DNA from: Mesorhizobium onobrychidis
GTDB taxonomy: Bacteria > Pseudomonadota > Alphaproteobacteria > Rhizobiales > Rhizobiaceae
Assembly (NCBI RefSeq): GCF_024707545.1
Contig: NZ_CP062229.1
Coordinates: 5,809,501-5,873,500, forward strand
Reading direction: 5' to 3'
Length of the DNA stretch: 64,000 nt
Shown here piece after piece: positions 46,205-54,839 of the stretch. The translations under genes and the position numbers were made by a program. The first letter of the stretch is position 1. Each line of letters begins with the position of its first letter. Under the pieces are notes generated by a model. The model saw only the letters and a program-made list of their open reading frames with translations, was not told the origin of the DNA and searched no databases.

Positions 46205-47175
46205 GGCGCGGAGCGTCGCAGATGGCCGACCGGTTCGGCGAGAATTTCAGCGCGATACCAATCGACGTAGCCGGCAAGGCCCCTGCCGAGCGGCACCTGC
46301 AACTGATGCCCCTCCGGGACGCCGGACGGATCCGATATCAGATTGACAGGGTCGCCCCGCCGGGATTCTCCAGTAAACGAGAGGCGATGGTTCCCTCCCC
46401 AGGCCTCCAAAACCATGCTGGAAATCGTGCTGACGGACGCAGGAGCGCCCGCACCGCCATTATAGACGGCGAAGCGCGGTTCGCCTTCAGGCAAAATGCG
46501 ATGGATCAACCGCACGATATCCGAGACATGATGCCAATCCCTCATTTCCGCACCTGTGCCGCCAAGCACAATGTCGGTTTCGCCTGCCGCGAGCCGTCCG
46601 CAGAGATCCCAGAGCAGTTGCTTGCGCAACCCCTCGCCATAGACCGAAAAGAGGCGAGCCACCGAGACTGGCTGGCCGTATGCGGCACAATATGACCGGC
46701 CAAGCTCCTCAACCATACGTTTGTGATAGCCATAGGGAGAATAGGGATCGAGCGCCGCGTCGACCCTGATCGAACCGGCATGCCCGCCGCCATAGACTGC
46801 AGCGGACGATGCAAGAACGACAGGTGCATCGGGTGCGTGGCGGCGCAAGAAATCGAGGACACGAGCCGCAGAGACAACGCTTTGTTCAAAGTCCTTCAGG
46901 GGCTCGGCAATCGACTGGCCGACCGTTGCGCCACCCGCCAAATGATACACGGCTGATGGGCGACCATGCGCTGCCAGAGCCGCATCCATTGTTTCCACGG
47001 CGATGCCACCGGGAAAGAATACGCCGCCGGTCGCCAACGCAAAACCCGGTGCTTGTTTTCGACCGAAGCCGATGACATGGCACCCCTTTTGAGCAAGAAA
47101 ACGAGCGAGGTGCAGGCCGATGAAACCGCCGGCTCCAGTCACCCAGACAGGCTTAACCTCTTTTGATTGTGTCAA
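46201..47175 (-). CDS. NAD(P)-dependent sugar epimerase/reductase (extended SDR)
   Basis: 324 residues from TTG 47175, nested in the upstream stop (TTGA) with GGAAGGA about 10 nt upstream. Rossmann motif VTGAGGFIGLHLARF; catalytic Tyr-x3-Lys in SPYGYHKRMVEE; substrate loop RLFSVYGEGLRKQLLWDLCG. GDP-4-keto-6-deoxymannose reductases and UDP-hexose epimerases share this form. Because gmd is present in the locus and no other reductase is visible, it is a candidate for making GDP-rhamnose or GDP-talose from the Gmd product; sequence alone does not settle this. Confidence 0.82.
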   Translation of the reverse strand: MTQSKEVKPVWVTGAGGFIGLHLARFLAQKGCHVIGFGRKQAPGFALATGGVFFPGGIAVETMDAALAAHGRPSAVYHLAGGATVGQSIAEPLKDFEQSVVSAARVLDFLRRHAPDAPVVLASSAAVYGGGHAGSIRVDAALDPYSPYGYHKRMVEELGRSYCAAYGQPVSVARLFSVYGEGLRKQLLWDLCGRLAAGETDIVLGGTGAEMRDWHHVSDIVRLIHRILPEGEPRFAVYNGGAGAPASVSTISSMVLEAWGGNHRLSFTGESRRGDPVNLISDPSGVPEGHQLQVPLGRGLAGYVDWYRAEILAEPVGHLRRSAP

Positions 47176-48038
47176 GAAATCAGTCCTTCCCCTGCTTGTG
47201 GCAAAGGCCCGTGCTTGTGGCAAAGGAAAGAGACCAGGCGTCCAGGCCGGCGGTCAAGCGAGGCGGCGACCCTGGCGACGACACCAAAGGGCACAGGCGA
47301 AAGAGCCAGGCGAACAACCGGGGAAAACGGACCAAAGATTTTGGCGAGCCTGTCGCGAATCTCGGATGGTGTCATTGGGTCATAGTTCACGACGGACTGG
47401 AACGAGATCAATTCGCGATCGATCGTCAGCCCGGCCCCCTCGATTGCAGCGCGGTAACCCGCCAGCGTAAAGGCGTTCTCTCCACCGTAGAGATGATGAA
47501 GCGGGTGTGCGCGCAGGAAAGGCTCGAGTTGCTGCGGCCCGGAGACCACGTGGTCACGCAACGACAGCACCGTCGCGCCTTCGCGAGAGAGACGCGCCAT
47601 TTCGCGGCAGAAAGCCGGAAGATCATGGGCATGATGAAGCACCTGCCGTGCGACGACCAAATCATAGCCTGCCGCGGACAACGGGATCGCCTCCCCAAAC
47701 GCTTCGACCACATCGATAGGCGTGCCTGTGCTTTCAGCAAGCGCCCGGATCGCAGCGGCACCGACGAGTGCGCTCGGATCAGGCTCAACTGCGGTTACCG
47801 ACCACCCTTCGCGCGCCAGGGCGTAGGAGAGTATGCCGTTGCCGGCGCCAAGATCGAGAGCACGGCCCGCCTTGCGCGGGATCATGCTGCAAACCGCGTC
47901 GAACTCCGCGCTTTCGTGATAGCGCTGTGCGGCCACGACCGGATCATCAAAATAGGCGGCGCGGGCGAGTTCCTTCATCGAAGGCTCGCTCATGCACCAG
48001 CGGACAGCGTCCTCCCAAGTCATGGCCATTTCAGGCAT
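47172..48038 (-). CDS. SAM-dependent class I methyltransferase
   Basis: 288 residues from ATG 48038 with GAGGG 10 nt upstream. Motif I ALDLGAGNGILSYALA, followed by SVTAVEPDPSALVG (acidic ribose-binding end) and DLVVARQVLHHAHDL. Resembles UbiE-like small-molecule methyltransferases. Its stop overlaps the SDR start, so it opens the four-gene operon methyltransferase-SDR-GT-guanylyltransferase. O-methylation of a sugar in the repeat unit is the simplest role. Confidence 0.85.
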   Translation of the reverse strand: MPEMAMTWEDAVRWCMSEPSMKELARAAYFDDPVVAAQRYHESAEFDAVCSMIPRKAGRALDLGAGNGILSYALAREGWSVTAVEPDPSALVGAAAIRALAESTGTPIDVVEAFGEAIPLSAAGYDLVVARQVLHHAHDLPAFCREMARLSREGATVLSLRDHVVSGPQQLEPFLRAHPLHHLYGGENAFTLAGYRAAIEGAGLTIDRELISFQSVVNYDPMTPSEIRDRLAKIFGPFSPVVRLALSPVPFGVVARVAASLDRRPGRLVSFLCHKHGPLPQAGEGLIS

Positions 48039-48376
48039 CGAGAAGAAACCCTCTGCCGGATTCCCGGTGCCGGATTTCCGGCAAAAACTGCATAAGGCGG
48101 CACGTCCTTGGTCAAAACGATCCCGATCTCCCATCAGATTTGTCAGATTGCCCACGACAAGCCGCCAAGGCGAGCTTGATGAACACGGAAGCGCGTTCGG
48201 TCATAGGCTCGCATGCTCCGCCCGTCCACCGTTTCAGTTGGATAATTTCCTGCGTCGTTGCTGATCACCTGGAAGCACCGCATCTCGATCACGTTTCGGT
48301 CAGGAAGTTGTTCGAAGCGTCGAGCTAAGCTACCGTTTCTTGGCTCGTCAAGTTTAGGTCGATAGGAGTTCGAACC
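48039..48376. promoter_or_regulatory. Divergent intergenic region
   Basis: 338 bp between the methyltransferase operon (minus) and the hyaluronidase-like gene (plus). It must hold promoters in both directions; I could not identify a convincing -35/-10 pair or palindrome. No gene supported. Confidence 0.35.
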
Positions 48377-49225
48377 ATGCGAATCTCGGTCGCGAAAAAA
48401 CACCGAATACCAAGCATCATGTTTTTCAAGGCGGTATTCTGCGTAGCGTGCCTTTTAACCGGCCTATGGCCTGCGACCGCGCAGACGCATGCACCGTTCA
48501 AGCTTTTCGAGGCTCTGGCGTTCACCGGCGGACCACCCAAGTTTCGCTCGTTCGGTTTCGAACATCTTACGATCGCAGACCCTCATGTTCTGGGACTAGA
48601 CGTTCCAGACGCCGGCCAAGTGCAGCGAGCATTGGCATTGCCGAGGAGCAACGAACATCTCAATATCGACATTGAAAATTGGCCCTTGACTGGCCCGGAT
48701 CAAGCTTCGTCCATCGCGAAATACCGGAAGACGCTCAGCGCCTTCAGGAAGGCAGACCCGGGCGTCAAGCTGGGCCTCTATAGCGTGTTGCCACTCAGGG
48801 ATTATTGGCGAGCGATCGGTCATGAGGGCGCTGCTGCGCTGGACAACTGGAAACAGCAGAATACAATCATCGCGTCCTCCCTCGTTCCCCACATCGATGC
48901 GCTCTACCCCTCCCTCTATACGTTTTATGGCGATAAGGACGCCTGGGTGGCCTATGCGCAAGCCAACCTTGAGGAGGCACGAAGAATCTCACAAGGAAAA
49001 CCAGTCTACTGCTTCCTGTGGCCGCAATTTCATAAGACGGTTGCCTTCCTGCCTGGCGACCTCTGGTATGCCCAACTGGACACTTGCAGGAGGCTGGCCG
49101 ACGGGGTCGTCATATGGGGCACGATGCGTGGCGGCCCGAGCGATGGGCCAGCGAAATGGGATGAAAAAGCGGAGTGGTGGCAGGCTACGCTGAAATTCCT
49201 TCGAGAACAGGGCAAGATTCGATAG
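48377..49225 (+). CDS. Secreted hyaluronidase-like (GH56-like) putative glycoside hydrolase
   Basis: 282 residues from ATG 48377 (AGGAG 9 nt upstream). Signal peptide MFFKAVFCVACLLTGLWPAT within the first 36 residues (cleavage near ...TAQ). The mature part looks like a TIM barrel. LNIDIENWPL carries an Asp98-x-Glu100 pair followed by Trp, like the catalytic D-x-E-x-W of GH56 hyaluronidases; VKLGLYSVLPLRDYW and IDALYPSLYTFYGDKDAW match the order of the GH56 strands that read GFY... and ALYPSIY. PVYCFLWPQFH and GVVIWGTM follow. It is the only plus-strand gene in the 34-64 kb locus. A role in trimming or clearing the polysaccharide is inference; the family link rests on motifs only. Confidence 0.6.
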   Translation: MRISVAKKHRIPSIMFFKAVFCVACLLTGLWPATAQTHAPFKLFEALAFTGGPPKFRSFGFEHLTIADPHVLGLDVPDAGQVQRALALPRSNEHLNIDIENWPLTGPDQASSIAKYRKTLSAFRKADPGVKLGLYSVLPLRDYWRAIGHEGAAALDNWKQQNTIIASSLVPHIDALYPSLYTFYGDKDAWVAYAQANLEEARRISQGKPVYCFLWPQFHKTVAFLPGDLWYAQLDTCRRLADGVVIWGTMRGGPSDGPAKWDEKAEWWQATLKFLREQGKIR

Positions 49226-49288
49226 TCCGAATTGCTTTTCACTTACTCCACAGCGATTGGAGCAATTCGCCGGAGGATCGAACGTCCA

Positions 49289-50365
49289 CTATACCAATTC
49301 AAGAAACCGCTCGAATTGACGTTTTTTGCTGTATTCTTCACGAATTGCGCGGTTGCCTGCCCAACCGATCCTATCCCAGCCTCCGTCGTCCAACCGCCGT
49401 TCGATTGTTTTCGATACGTCCTCCGGTTGGTTGTAGAGGACCATGGTTTCCCCATCGCGCATCGGTGCGGGATAGTTACCTGCGTCAGAGACCAGCAGAG
49501 CGCCGGCACCCATGGTTTCGAAACAGCGCATATTGCCACGGTCTGGACCAGCCATGTCGATCGAGGCATTGACGACGACCTTGGCCCTTCCGAGCTCCGT
49601 GTACATTGCGCGACCGAATACAGGAGGCGCGCTGACGCTGCGGATCGTACGCGGGCGGCGCACCGCATTCAGAGGACCAAACCAGCCCAGCGGCGTCTCG
49701 GCGAGTGGCGTGAAGCGCGACAGATCCAAATGGAAGACGACGCGGCGCCGGCTGGAAAGACCTGCGACTGCTTCCAATATGTGCCTCCGGCGCTGATGAT
49801 GGCGACTGTACCCACCGAAGAAAAGCACATCGATATCCCTGTTCCGATTTGCGGCCATAGTGTCAAGCTCCGGATCGTGAGCAGGAAAGAAGTGGGCCGT
49901 CTTGGCGCCCTGCTCCTCCCAAAGCCTTAGCATTGACGGAAAATTGCAAACGACAAGATCATAACCGGAAAAGTCAATCCTGCCTGGTGCGGCGCGCCAG
50001 GCGATTCTTCGTTTCACATGCCCAGGCAAGCGGCGCACAAAAGAGGCGTCGTAACGAAACGGGTCGAGATTGTAGAATACGTCCGCCTTGTGATGCTCGA
50101 TCTGGGCAAGAAGAATGTCGGCCAGTGGCGTATCTTCGCCAAGCCCGTTTTCGCGCGCCCACGCCCGCTGCAGAGACTCGTCATCGCCATTCGTAAAAAA
50201 AGTTTCGGGACTGCGGTCGAGCACGGGCAAGAGGATATGTGCCGCACCGTAGCGGTCTTTCAGAAACACGTCCTTCTGCTGCTCGAACCCACTGATCCCC
50301 GCGACGAGATCGGCAAGGCGGGGGCGATAGCTTGAGGCGATTCCAGAATTTTGAAAAAGTCGCAT
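49289..50365 (-). CDS. Glycosyltransferase (CgeB-like, Glyco_trans_1_2 type)
   Basis: 358 residues from ATG 50365. GT-B architecture with a weak N-domain and a recognisable C-domain: DIDVLFFGGYSRHHQRRRHI at the linker and DRGNMRCFETMGAGALLVSD with E-x-M-G-x-G donor-site features near residue 285. Convergent with the hyaluronidase-like gene (63-bp gap) and 21 nt after the methyltransferase gene. Likely a repeat-unit glycosyltransferase; sugar unknown. Confidence 0.82.
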   Translation of the reverse strand: MRLFQNSGIASSYRPRLADLVAGISGFEQQKDVFLKDRYGAAHILLPVLDRSPETFFTNGDDESLQRAWARENGLGEDTPLADILLAQIEHHKADVFYNLDPFRYDASFVRRLPGHVKRRIAWRAAPGRIDFSGYDLVVCNFPSMLRLWEEQGAKTAHFFPAHDPELDTMAANRNRDIDVLFFGGYSRHHQRRRHILEAVAGLSSRRRVVFHLDLSRFTPLAETPLGWFGPLNAVRRPRTIRSVSAPPVFGRAMYTELGRAKVVVNASIDMAGPDRGNMRCFETMGAGALLVSDAGNYPAPMRDGETMVLYNQPEDVSKTIERRLDDGGWDRIGWAGNRAIREEYSKKRQFERFLELV

Positions 50366-50386
50366 GGTCTTGCTCTTGCTGATGAT

Positions 50387-51127
50387 CTAGTGCGTCGGTT
50401 TTCTAGCGCTTATGACGAAGCCGGAACAGAAGATCCGCCAGTTCAGGACTGCGCACAGATTCTCGAACAAAGCGACGGAAAGGTAGGCAGGTAAAAAGAA
50501 CGCGAAATAATCGCTGGCCCGGTAAAATGGTCTGACGTCGACCTGCTCGAATCCCTGGCCGCGAAACAGCTTGGTCATACCCGAAGGAGAGCAATGGTCG
50601 AAAAAGGCGCGGTAACCGGTAACTCCGACCGCCGACGGCCTGAGATACGGGATCAGCCACTTTTGCATGACCGGTCCGACGATCCGCAATGCTACCGAAT
50701 AGGGATGCCACTTCGACGGGATATAGTGGTGCATGACGCCACTGGGCCTCAACAATAAAAACATCGAACGCGCCGCTGCCTTGTTGTTCGGCACATGCTC
50801 CATCAATGTGATCGAAATGAGCATGTCAGCTTCGACTTCGACCGGCTGTTCGATCGACTGGACAACAAACTGATCGTAGATGCGATAGCAGTCCGGCTTT
50901 TCCTCGATGTCGAGACCGATATAGGTGAATTCGGCACTCCGCACTAGAAGCGGCCGGTCGATCCCGCCGACCTCAAGGATCGCCGACGGCCTCAGGCGCG
51001 CAACGTCCTCGGCGATACGACGCTCAAGCTCAGCTTTGTAAGACGGCGCGCCGAAAATCCCGGGAAAGTGGCGTTCCAGCCATGCTGCCGCGCACCTGTT
51101 CCAGCCAATAAACGTCCTGAGAATCAC
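50387..51127 (-). CDS. SAM-dependent methyltransferase
   Basis: 246 residues from GTG 51127 (AAGG 6 nt upstream); the frame reaches 51166. Motif I is AILEVGGIDRPLLV, followed by FTYIGLDIEEKPDC and ADMLISITLMEHVPNNKAAA. Two hydrophobic stretches near the C-terminus (FAFFLPAYLSVALFENLCAV) suggest membrane association, as in other methyltransferases acting on lipid-linked sugars. Followed at 21 nt by a glycosyltransferase gene. Confidence 0.8.
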   Translation of the reverse strand: MILRTFIGWNRCAAAWLERHFPGIFGAPSYKAELERRIAEDVARLRPSAILEVGGIDRPLLVRSAEFTYIGLDIEEKPDCYRIYDQFVVQSIEQPVEVEADMLISITLMEHVPNNKAAARSMFLLLRPSGVMHHYIPSKWHPYSVALRIVGPVMQKWLIPYLRPSAVGVTGYRAFFDHCSPSGMTKLFRGQGFEQVDVRPFYRASDYFAFFLPAYLSVALFENLCAVLNWRIFCSGFVISARKPTH

Positions 51128-51224
51128 CGTACACCTTTCCTGCCAAACCGGTCGCAAACCGCCCATCGAAAATGGATCAGCCTATAGTGCTCCACGCCCT
51201 GCATTGTTGGCGATAAACTCCAAA

Positions 51225-51470
51225 TCAGAATTCAGATACCAAATCTGGATGAGTGGCAGAACTCGATTTTCGGAGCGCTCGGTGAACGCCTTGGACATTT
51301 CCCAAGGCCGGTTCTAGCAGGCTGTGAGGAAGTATCTCGTTGGCTCTGAGGATGGCCTCGTCGTAGCTGCGGTAGGCGAGTACGATCTTGATTAAGCCGT
51401 CTTCAAGCAATTCACCAGAGCCATCGCCAGTGATCTCGTCGAAGGCACCGATCGCAGCCGGTACACTCGA
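51225..51470 (-). pseudogene. Possible glycosyltransferase C-terminal remnant after the second polymerase gene
   Basis: The frame just past the polymerase stop (TAG 51474-51476) stays open for about 80 codons and reads SVPAAIGAFDEITGDGSGEL ... IKIVLAYRSYDEAILRANEI. The order Pro-x-x-Ile-Gly-Ala-x-x-Glu-Ile-x-x-Asp-Gly-x-x-Gly-Glu-Leu resembles the tail of GT4 enzymes. No start codon with a ribosome site is present. It may be a decayed gene end left by recombination. The rest of 51128-51473 shows nothing recognisable. Confidence 0.3.
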
Positions 51471-51473
51471 TAT

Positions 51474-52772
51474 CTAATAAGCCCGATTTTCCAATTTGCG
51501 GCTTCTATCAAGAAACCCTTGATACCCATACCAGAACGATATCGTCAGAGCCGAGCTAACCCAGAAGATTGCATTTCCCCACAGGCTACCGCTTGCCAGG
51601 CCGGCAATAGCCTCCCTGATGAACACGACGGCAGCAAACACTGCGCCGAGCGGGAACTTGCCAGACCGAATGATGCCGACCGTCGATCTAAGTGCCAAAA
51701 TGATGTGAGCCGCAAAAGGCAATGACCCAATCAACCCAACCGACATCAGGGATTCAAGATAGATGTTATGAGGATAGAAACGAAGTTGCATCTCGACAAC
51801 ATAACGCCCAAACAAAGGATCTTCTTGAAACTGCCTCCAGGCTCCCTCTTGCATCAAACTGCGCAACGTCGTTGATTGATCGGCAGAATTAATTTGCTCG
51901 AGTCTGTCGGCAACAACATCGATCAGCTCCGTTCCGGTGCTCGCCAAAACCACTATAGCCACCGCAATTGCACCGGAAATGGCGAGTACTCGGTTTGATC
52001 CCTTAAGCAGCAGAACATAGACCAACAGGGCTCCGGCGCCAGCAATGTATGCCCCCCGGGATCTCGCCCATACGACAACAAGGAAAAGCAGCGGGCACAT
52101 TATCATCGATTTAAACGATAGCTTTCTTGTCCTTTCCGTCAATATAATGAAGTATATCAAAAATGCGAAAGCCGTGTGTCCCATCGCTATCGGATTAATT
52201 TTATCCAGGGACATTCTGCTGTCAGCACTCACAAATAACATATCCCTGTTTAGGTAAAGCCCAACCAGAAAAAGTGCACAAAGTATATTCAGGCTAAAAA
52301 TCAAATTTTCATCTCTTATCGCCCTACTCATCGACGATAAAATAAATGTGGCTGCCACGCTCGTTACAAGGAAAACGCTAAATAACATGGCTGGGCCAGG
52401 AGAAAATTTCATCGAAGATATATAAATATTTTCGACAAGCCTAAAAAGGTATAGTATAAAAAAAATCTTCAACGGCAAAAGGTACGGTGTTGTCGACCTA
52501 AACCTTGGTGGAACCAATATAAACGAAACCGCCGTTATCAAAGCGATTGCCGCCCTAATTAGCAAGGAACCCAAGCTTCCTTCCGGATCGATCCTATTCA
52601 CGATGCCCGAAAAAGAATATATGCCACAAATTGCCAGAGCGAAGGCCATCGCAGGCGAAAATACTATGCGCCTGTCTACATAACCTCTCAAATGCTCAAA
52701 TCGACGACCAATCCCCCCTCGATCGAAATCGGCGGGTGGTGCGTCGTAGTGAAAATTGACTCTCTGAGTCAT
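51474..52772 (-). CDS. O-antigen polymerase/ligase-like membrane protein (second of two)
   Basis: 432 residues from ATG 52772, no strong ribosome site. About ten membrane segments. The large periplasmic loop contains QEDPLFGRYVVEMQLRFYPH and continues NIYLESLMSVGLIGSLPFAA, the H-N-x-Y-L-E-x-L-x-x-x-G signature of Wzy/WaaL-type proteins. The coding region, especially 52100-52600, is markedly A/T-rich compared with flanking genes, as is common for polymerase genes exchanged between strains. Two such proteins in one locus suggest one polymerase and one ligase, or two repeat-unit systems. Confidence 0.87.
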   Translation of the reverse strand: MTQRVNFHYDAPPADFDRGGIGRRFEHLRGYVDRRIVFSPAMAFALAICGIYSFSGIVNRIDPEGSLGSLLIRAAIALITAVSFILVPPRFRSTTPYLLPLKIFFILYLFRLVENIYISSMKFSPGPAMLFSVFLVTSVAATFILSSMSRAIRDENLIFSLNILCALFLVGLYLNRDMLFVSADSRMSLDKINPIAMGHTAFAFLIYFIILTERTRKLSFKSMIMCPLLFLVVVWARSRGAYIAGAGALLVYVLLLKGSNRVLAISGAIAVAIVVLASTGTELIDVVADRLEQINSADQSTTLRSLMQEGAWRQFQEDPLFGRYVVEMQLRFYPHNIYLESLMSVGLIGSLPFAAHIILALRSTVGIIRSGKFPLGAVFAAVVFIREAIAGLASGSLWGNAIFWVSSALTISFWYGYQGFLDRSRKLENRAY

Positions 52773-52917
52773 GAGGCTAATCGCACCTCACGGCAGCCTT
52801 CACAAAAATGAAACGGACCGTCGTCGCGTCTCTCTTTGTGCCGCTGGCGGCGGAATCGAGCCTTACAGCTATCGACGACACCGGGTGGAGGCGCAGTATT
52901 CGGTGGTCCTGCATTTT

Positions 52918-53670
52918 TTAGCCTCCCTCCAAAGATGGCGGGGCTAATACTTTTTCAGCTACCAGAAGATAACCCATCGGCATGCTCTCGCGAGTCGCAA
53001 GCCCCAACTTCTTGACAGGTGGCAACGCACGCATCAGCGCGGTGAGCCAATAGACGGAACTGGCAATCCTGGGCCGAGACGCCACCGCCTTCGTGGCAAG
53101 ATCGGAAAGAACATCCGTGACGCCGCCATAGGATGTCAACTCGATTGTGCTCAAGCCGGCCTTCGTCGTCATCCGCTCCAATGCAAAGCGCGTGTAGCGA
53201 TGATAATCGTGGGGGATCTCATGCAGCCAGTAAAAAAACGGCACGCCGACTATCAATTTACCTCCAGGCCTCAAAGCCCGGGCTGCACTGTCGAACAATG
53301 CCTGCGGCGTATGCAGATGTTCGATGACGTCGCTGGCGATGATGGTGTCGAAACTCTCTTGCTCCAGGACCAACTGCTCGTTGAGGTCCGCGAACAGGTC
53401 GACGTAGGCCGCGCCATGAGTGCTGCCCGGCCAATCGACGCAGAACACATCACTGACACGGTCGCGGTAGATCCCGTAAAGCGGAACGGCCCCGCAGCCC
53501 AGATCGGCGAGACGGCCCTTGGCATGAGTAGCGATCGCCGCAGCATAGACAGACGCCAATCGATCGGCGATCAATCGCGACCGCGCCGGTACCTCTTTGC
53601 GGCTAGAGCGCCAAACACCCTTGTTGGTCCGCTCGAACTTGGTGGGCTTCCACTGATCGGCATTCTTCAT
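52918..53670 (-). CDS. SAM-dependent methyltransferase
   Basis: 250 residues; ATG overlaps the upstream glycosyltransferase stop by 4 nt (ATGA). Motif I GRLADLGCGAVPLYGIY, FCVDWPGSTHG, and SFDTIIASDVIEHLHTPQAL followed by RALRPGGKLIVGVPFFYWLH, all standard for Methyltransf_11 proteins. Part of the flippase-pyruvyl transferase-GT-methyltransferase operon. A sugar O-methylation role is likely but the acceptor is unknown. Confidence 0.86.
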   Translation of the reverse strand: MKNADQWKPTKFERTNKGVWRSSRKEVPARSRLIADRLASVYAAAIATHAKGRLADLGCGAVPLYGIYRDRVSDVFCVDWPGSTHGAAYVDLFADLNEQLVLEQESFDTIIASDVIEHLHTPQALFDSAARALRPGGKLIVGVPFFYWLHEIPHDYHRYTRFALERMTTKAGLSTIELTSYGGVTDVLSDLATKAVASRPRIASSVYWLTALMRALPPVKKLGLATRESMPMGYLLVAEKVLAPPSLEGG

Positions 53671-54839
53671 TGAACCTGGCCCTCGGCGAAGTCGAGAGGT
53701 TCCGCAATTGTCGGCAGCATCATGGCGTGTCGAAGGCGATCGCGCGTGTGCCGTTGCGTGAAATGATCCAGCACACGCTGGCGCCCGGCATCCCCCATCT
53801 TGGCAGCACGGTGGGGCTCTGCCATGAGACTGGCAAGCGCCTTTGCCATGCTTTCGATATCGTGCTCTTCTACAAGTATGCCGGTCTTGCCATCGACAAC
53901 CGCCTCTGGAATGCCGCTGTGACGTGCCGCCACAACGGGAAGCGCGCTCGCCATTGCCTCCAGGATCGATACCGGCAGGCCTTCCATATCACCATTACGA
54001 GCCGTCACTGAATGCTGCACGAAAATTGCAGCGTCCTGCATCATGCCCTGAACATATTCTGTGCTTCGAGAGCCATGAAAAATGACACGATCCGACAGGT
54101 TCTCCTGCTCCACCAACGCCTTGGATCGCGCCATCAAGGGCCCATCCCCGACGAAATCAAGTCGCGCCTCGGGAAACCTTGAGGCGATCCGGGCGAACGC
54201 CTCGATAGCGAGATGCGGTGATTTCTTTTCAACGAACCGCCCAACGAAAAGGAGCCGCCCGCTTTCGCGCTTCGATGGTGTGAAGCGCTCAGGCAAAACT
54301 CCACACGGACTGACATGGAGTTTCTCATACGGACAGCCGATTTGACTTAGACGGTCGGCGATGAAACGTGATGGCGTGATGATGCCGTCAGCGATGGTGA
54401 AGAGACGCCGGTAGCGACGTCGCCATAATTGCTTCCTGGGCATCACGGTCGAATCCGCCCCATGGGCATGGGCATACAAGCGCACGCCGGCGCGGCGACA
54501 AGCAGGAGCAAACAGCGCCCCCATCGTAAGATATTCGACAAGGGCGGCATCCACATTGTGGGCCTTGAGAAATTCGACAACTTTGTCCTCATCGCTCCTC
54601 GACATTCCCTCACGCACATAGGCAAGCCAGCCTAGGCGCGCCACATTGGCAATGCGGCTGGGGAGTCGGCTAAGCGGTGATGGCCGCGGAACCCCGGAAA
54701 GAACCGGATAACCGAATTGATCGGCACCATCAGGCTCCTGACAGATGAGCACAGTCCTACCGGGCGCGAGGTGGCGAACATGATCTCGGATAAATGTTTC
54801 AGAAGGCGAGTTGAAGAATTGCGAAATGACCGCAATCAT
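53667..54839 (-). CDS. Glycosyltransferase family 4
   Basis: 390 residues from ATG 54839, overlapping the pyruvyl transferase stop (ATGA). Full GT4 layout: HAHGADSTVM and the acceptor domain; HVSPCGVLPERF, LLFVGRFVEKKSPHLAIEAF, DFVGDGPLM, and MEGLPVSILEAMASALPVVA with the E-x7-E pair, then GIPEAVVDGKTGILV. The phrase SETFIRDHV near residue 12 is common to WcaL/AmsK-type transferases. Likely elongates the lipid-linked repeat unit on the cytoplasmic face. Confidence 0.93.
   Translation of the reverse strand: MIAVISQFFNSPSETFIRDHVRHLAPGRTVLICQEPDGADQFGYPVLSGVPRPSPLSRLPSRIANVARLGWLAYVREGMSRSDEDKVVEFLKAHNVDAALVEYLTMGALFAPACRRAGVRLYAHAHGADSTVMPRKQLWRRRYRRLFTIADGIITPSRFIADRLSQIGCPYEKLHVSPCGVLPERFTPSKRESGRLLFVGRFVEKKSPHLAIEAFARIASRFPEARLDFVGDGPLMARSKALVEQENLSDRVIFHGSRSTEYVQGMMQDAAIFVQHSVTARNGDMEGLPVSILEAMASALPVVAARHSGIPEAVVDGKTGILVEEHDIESMAKALASLMAEPHRAAKMGDAGRQRVLDHFTQRHTRDRLRHAMMLPTIAEPLDFAEGQVQ

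Noticed and set aside
47163..48095. 310-codon plus-strand frame antisense to the methyltransferase
   Set aside because: The methyltransferase has clear SAM motifs and coupled neighbours; the antisense frame shows none.
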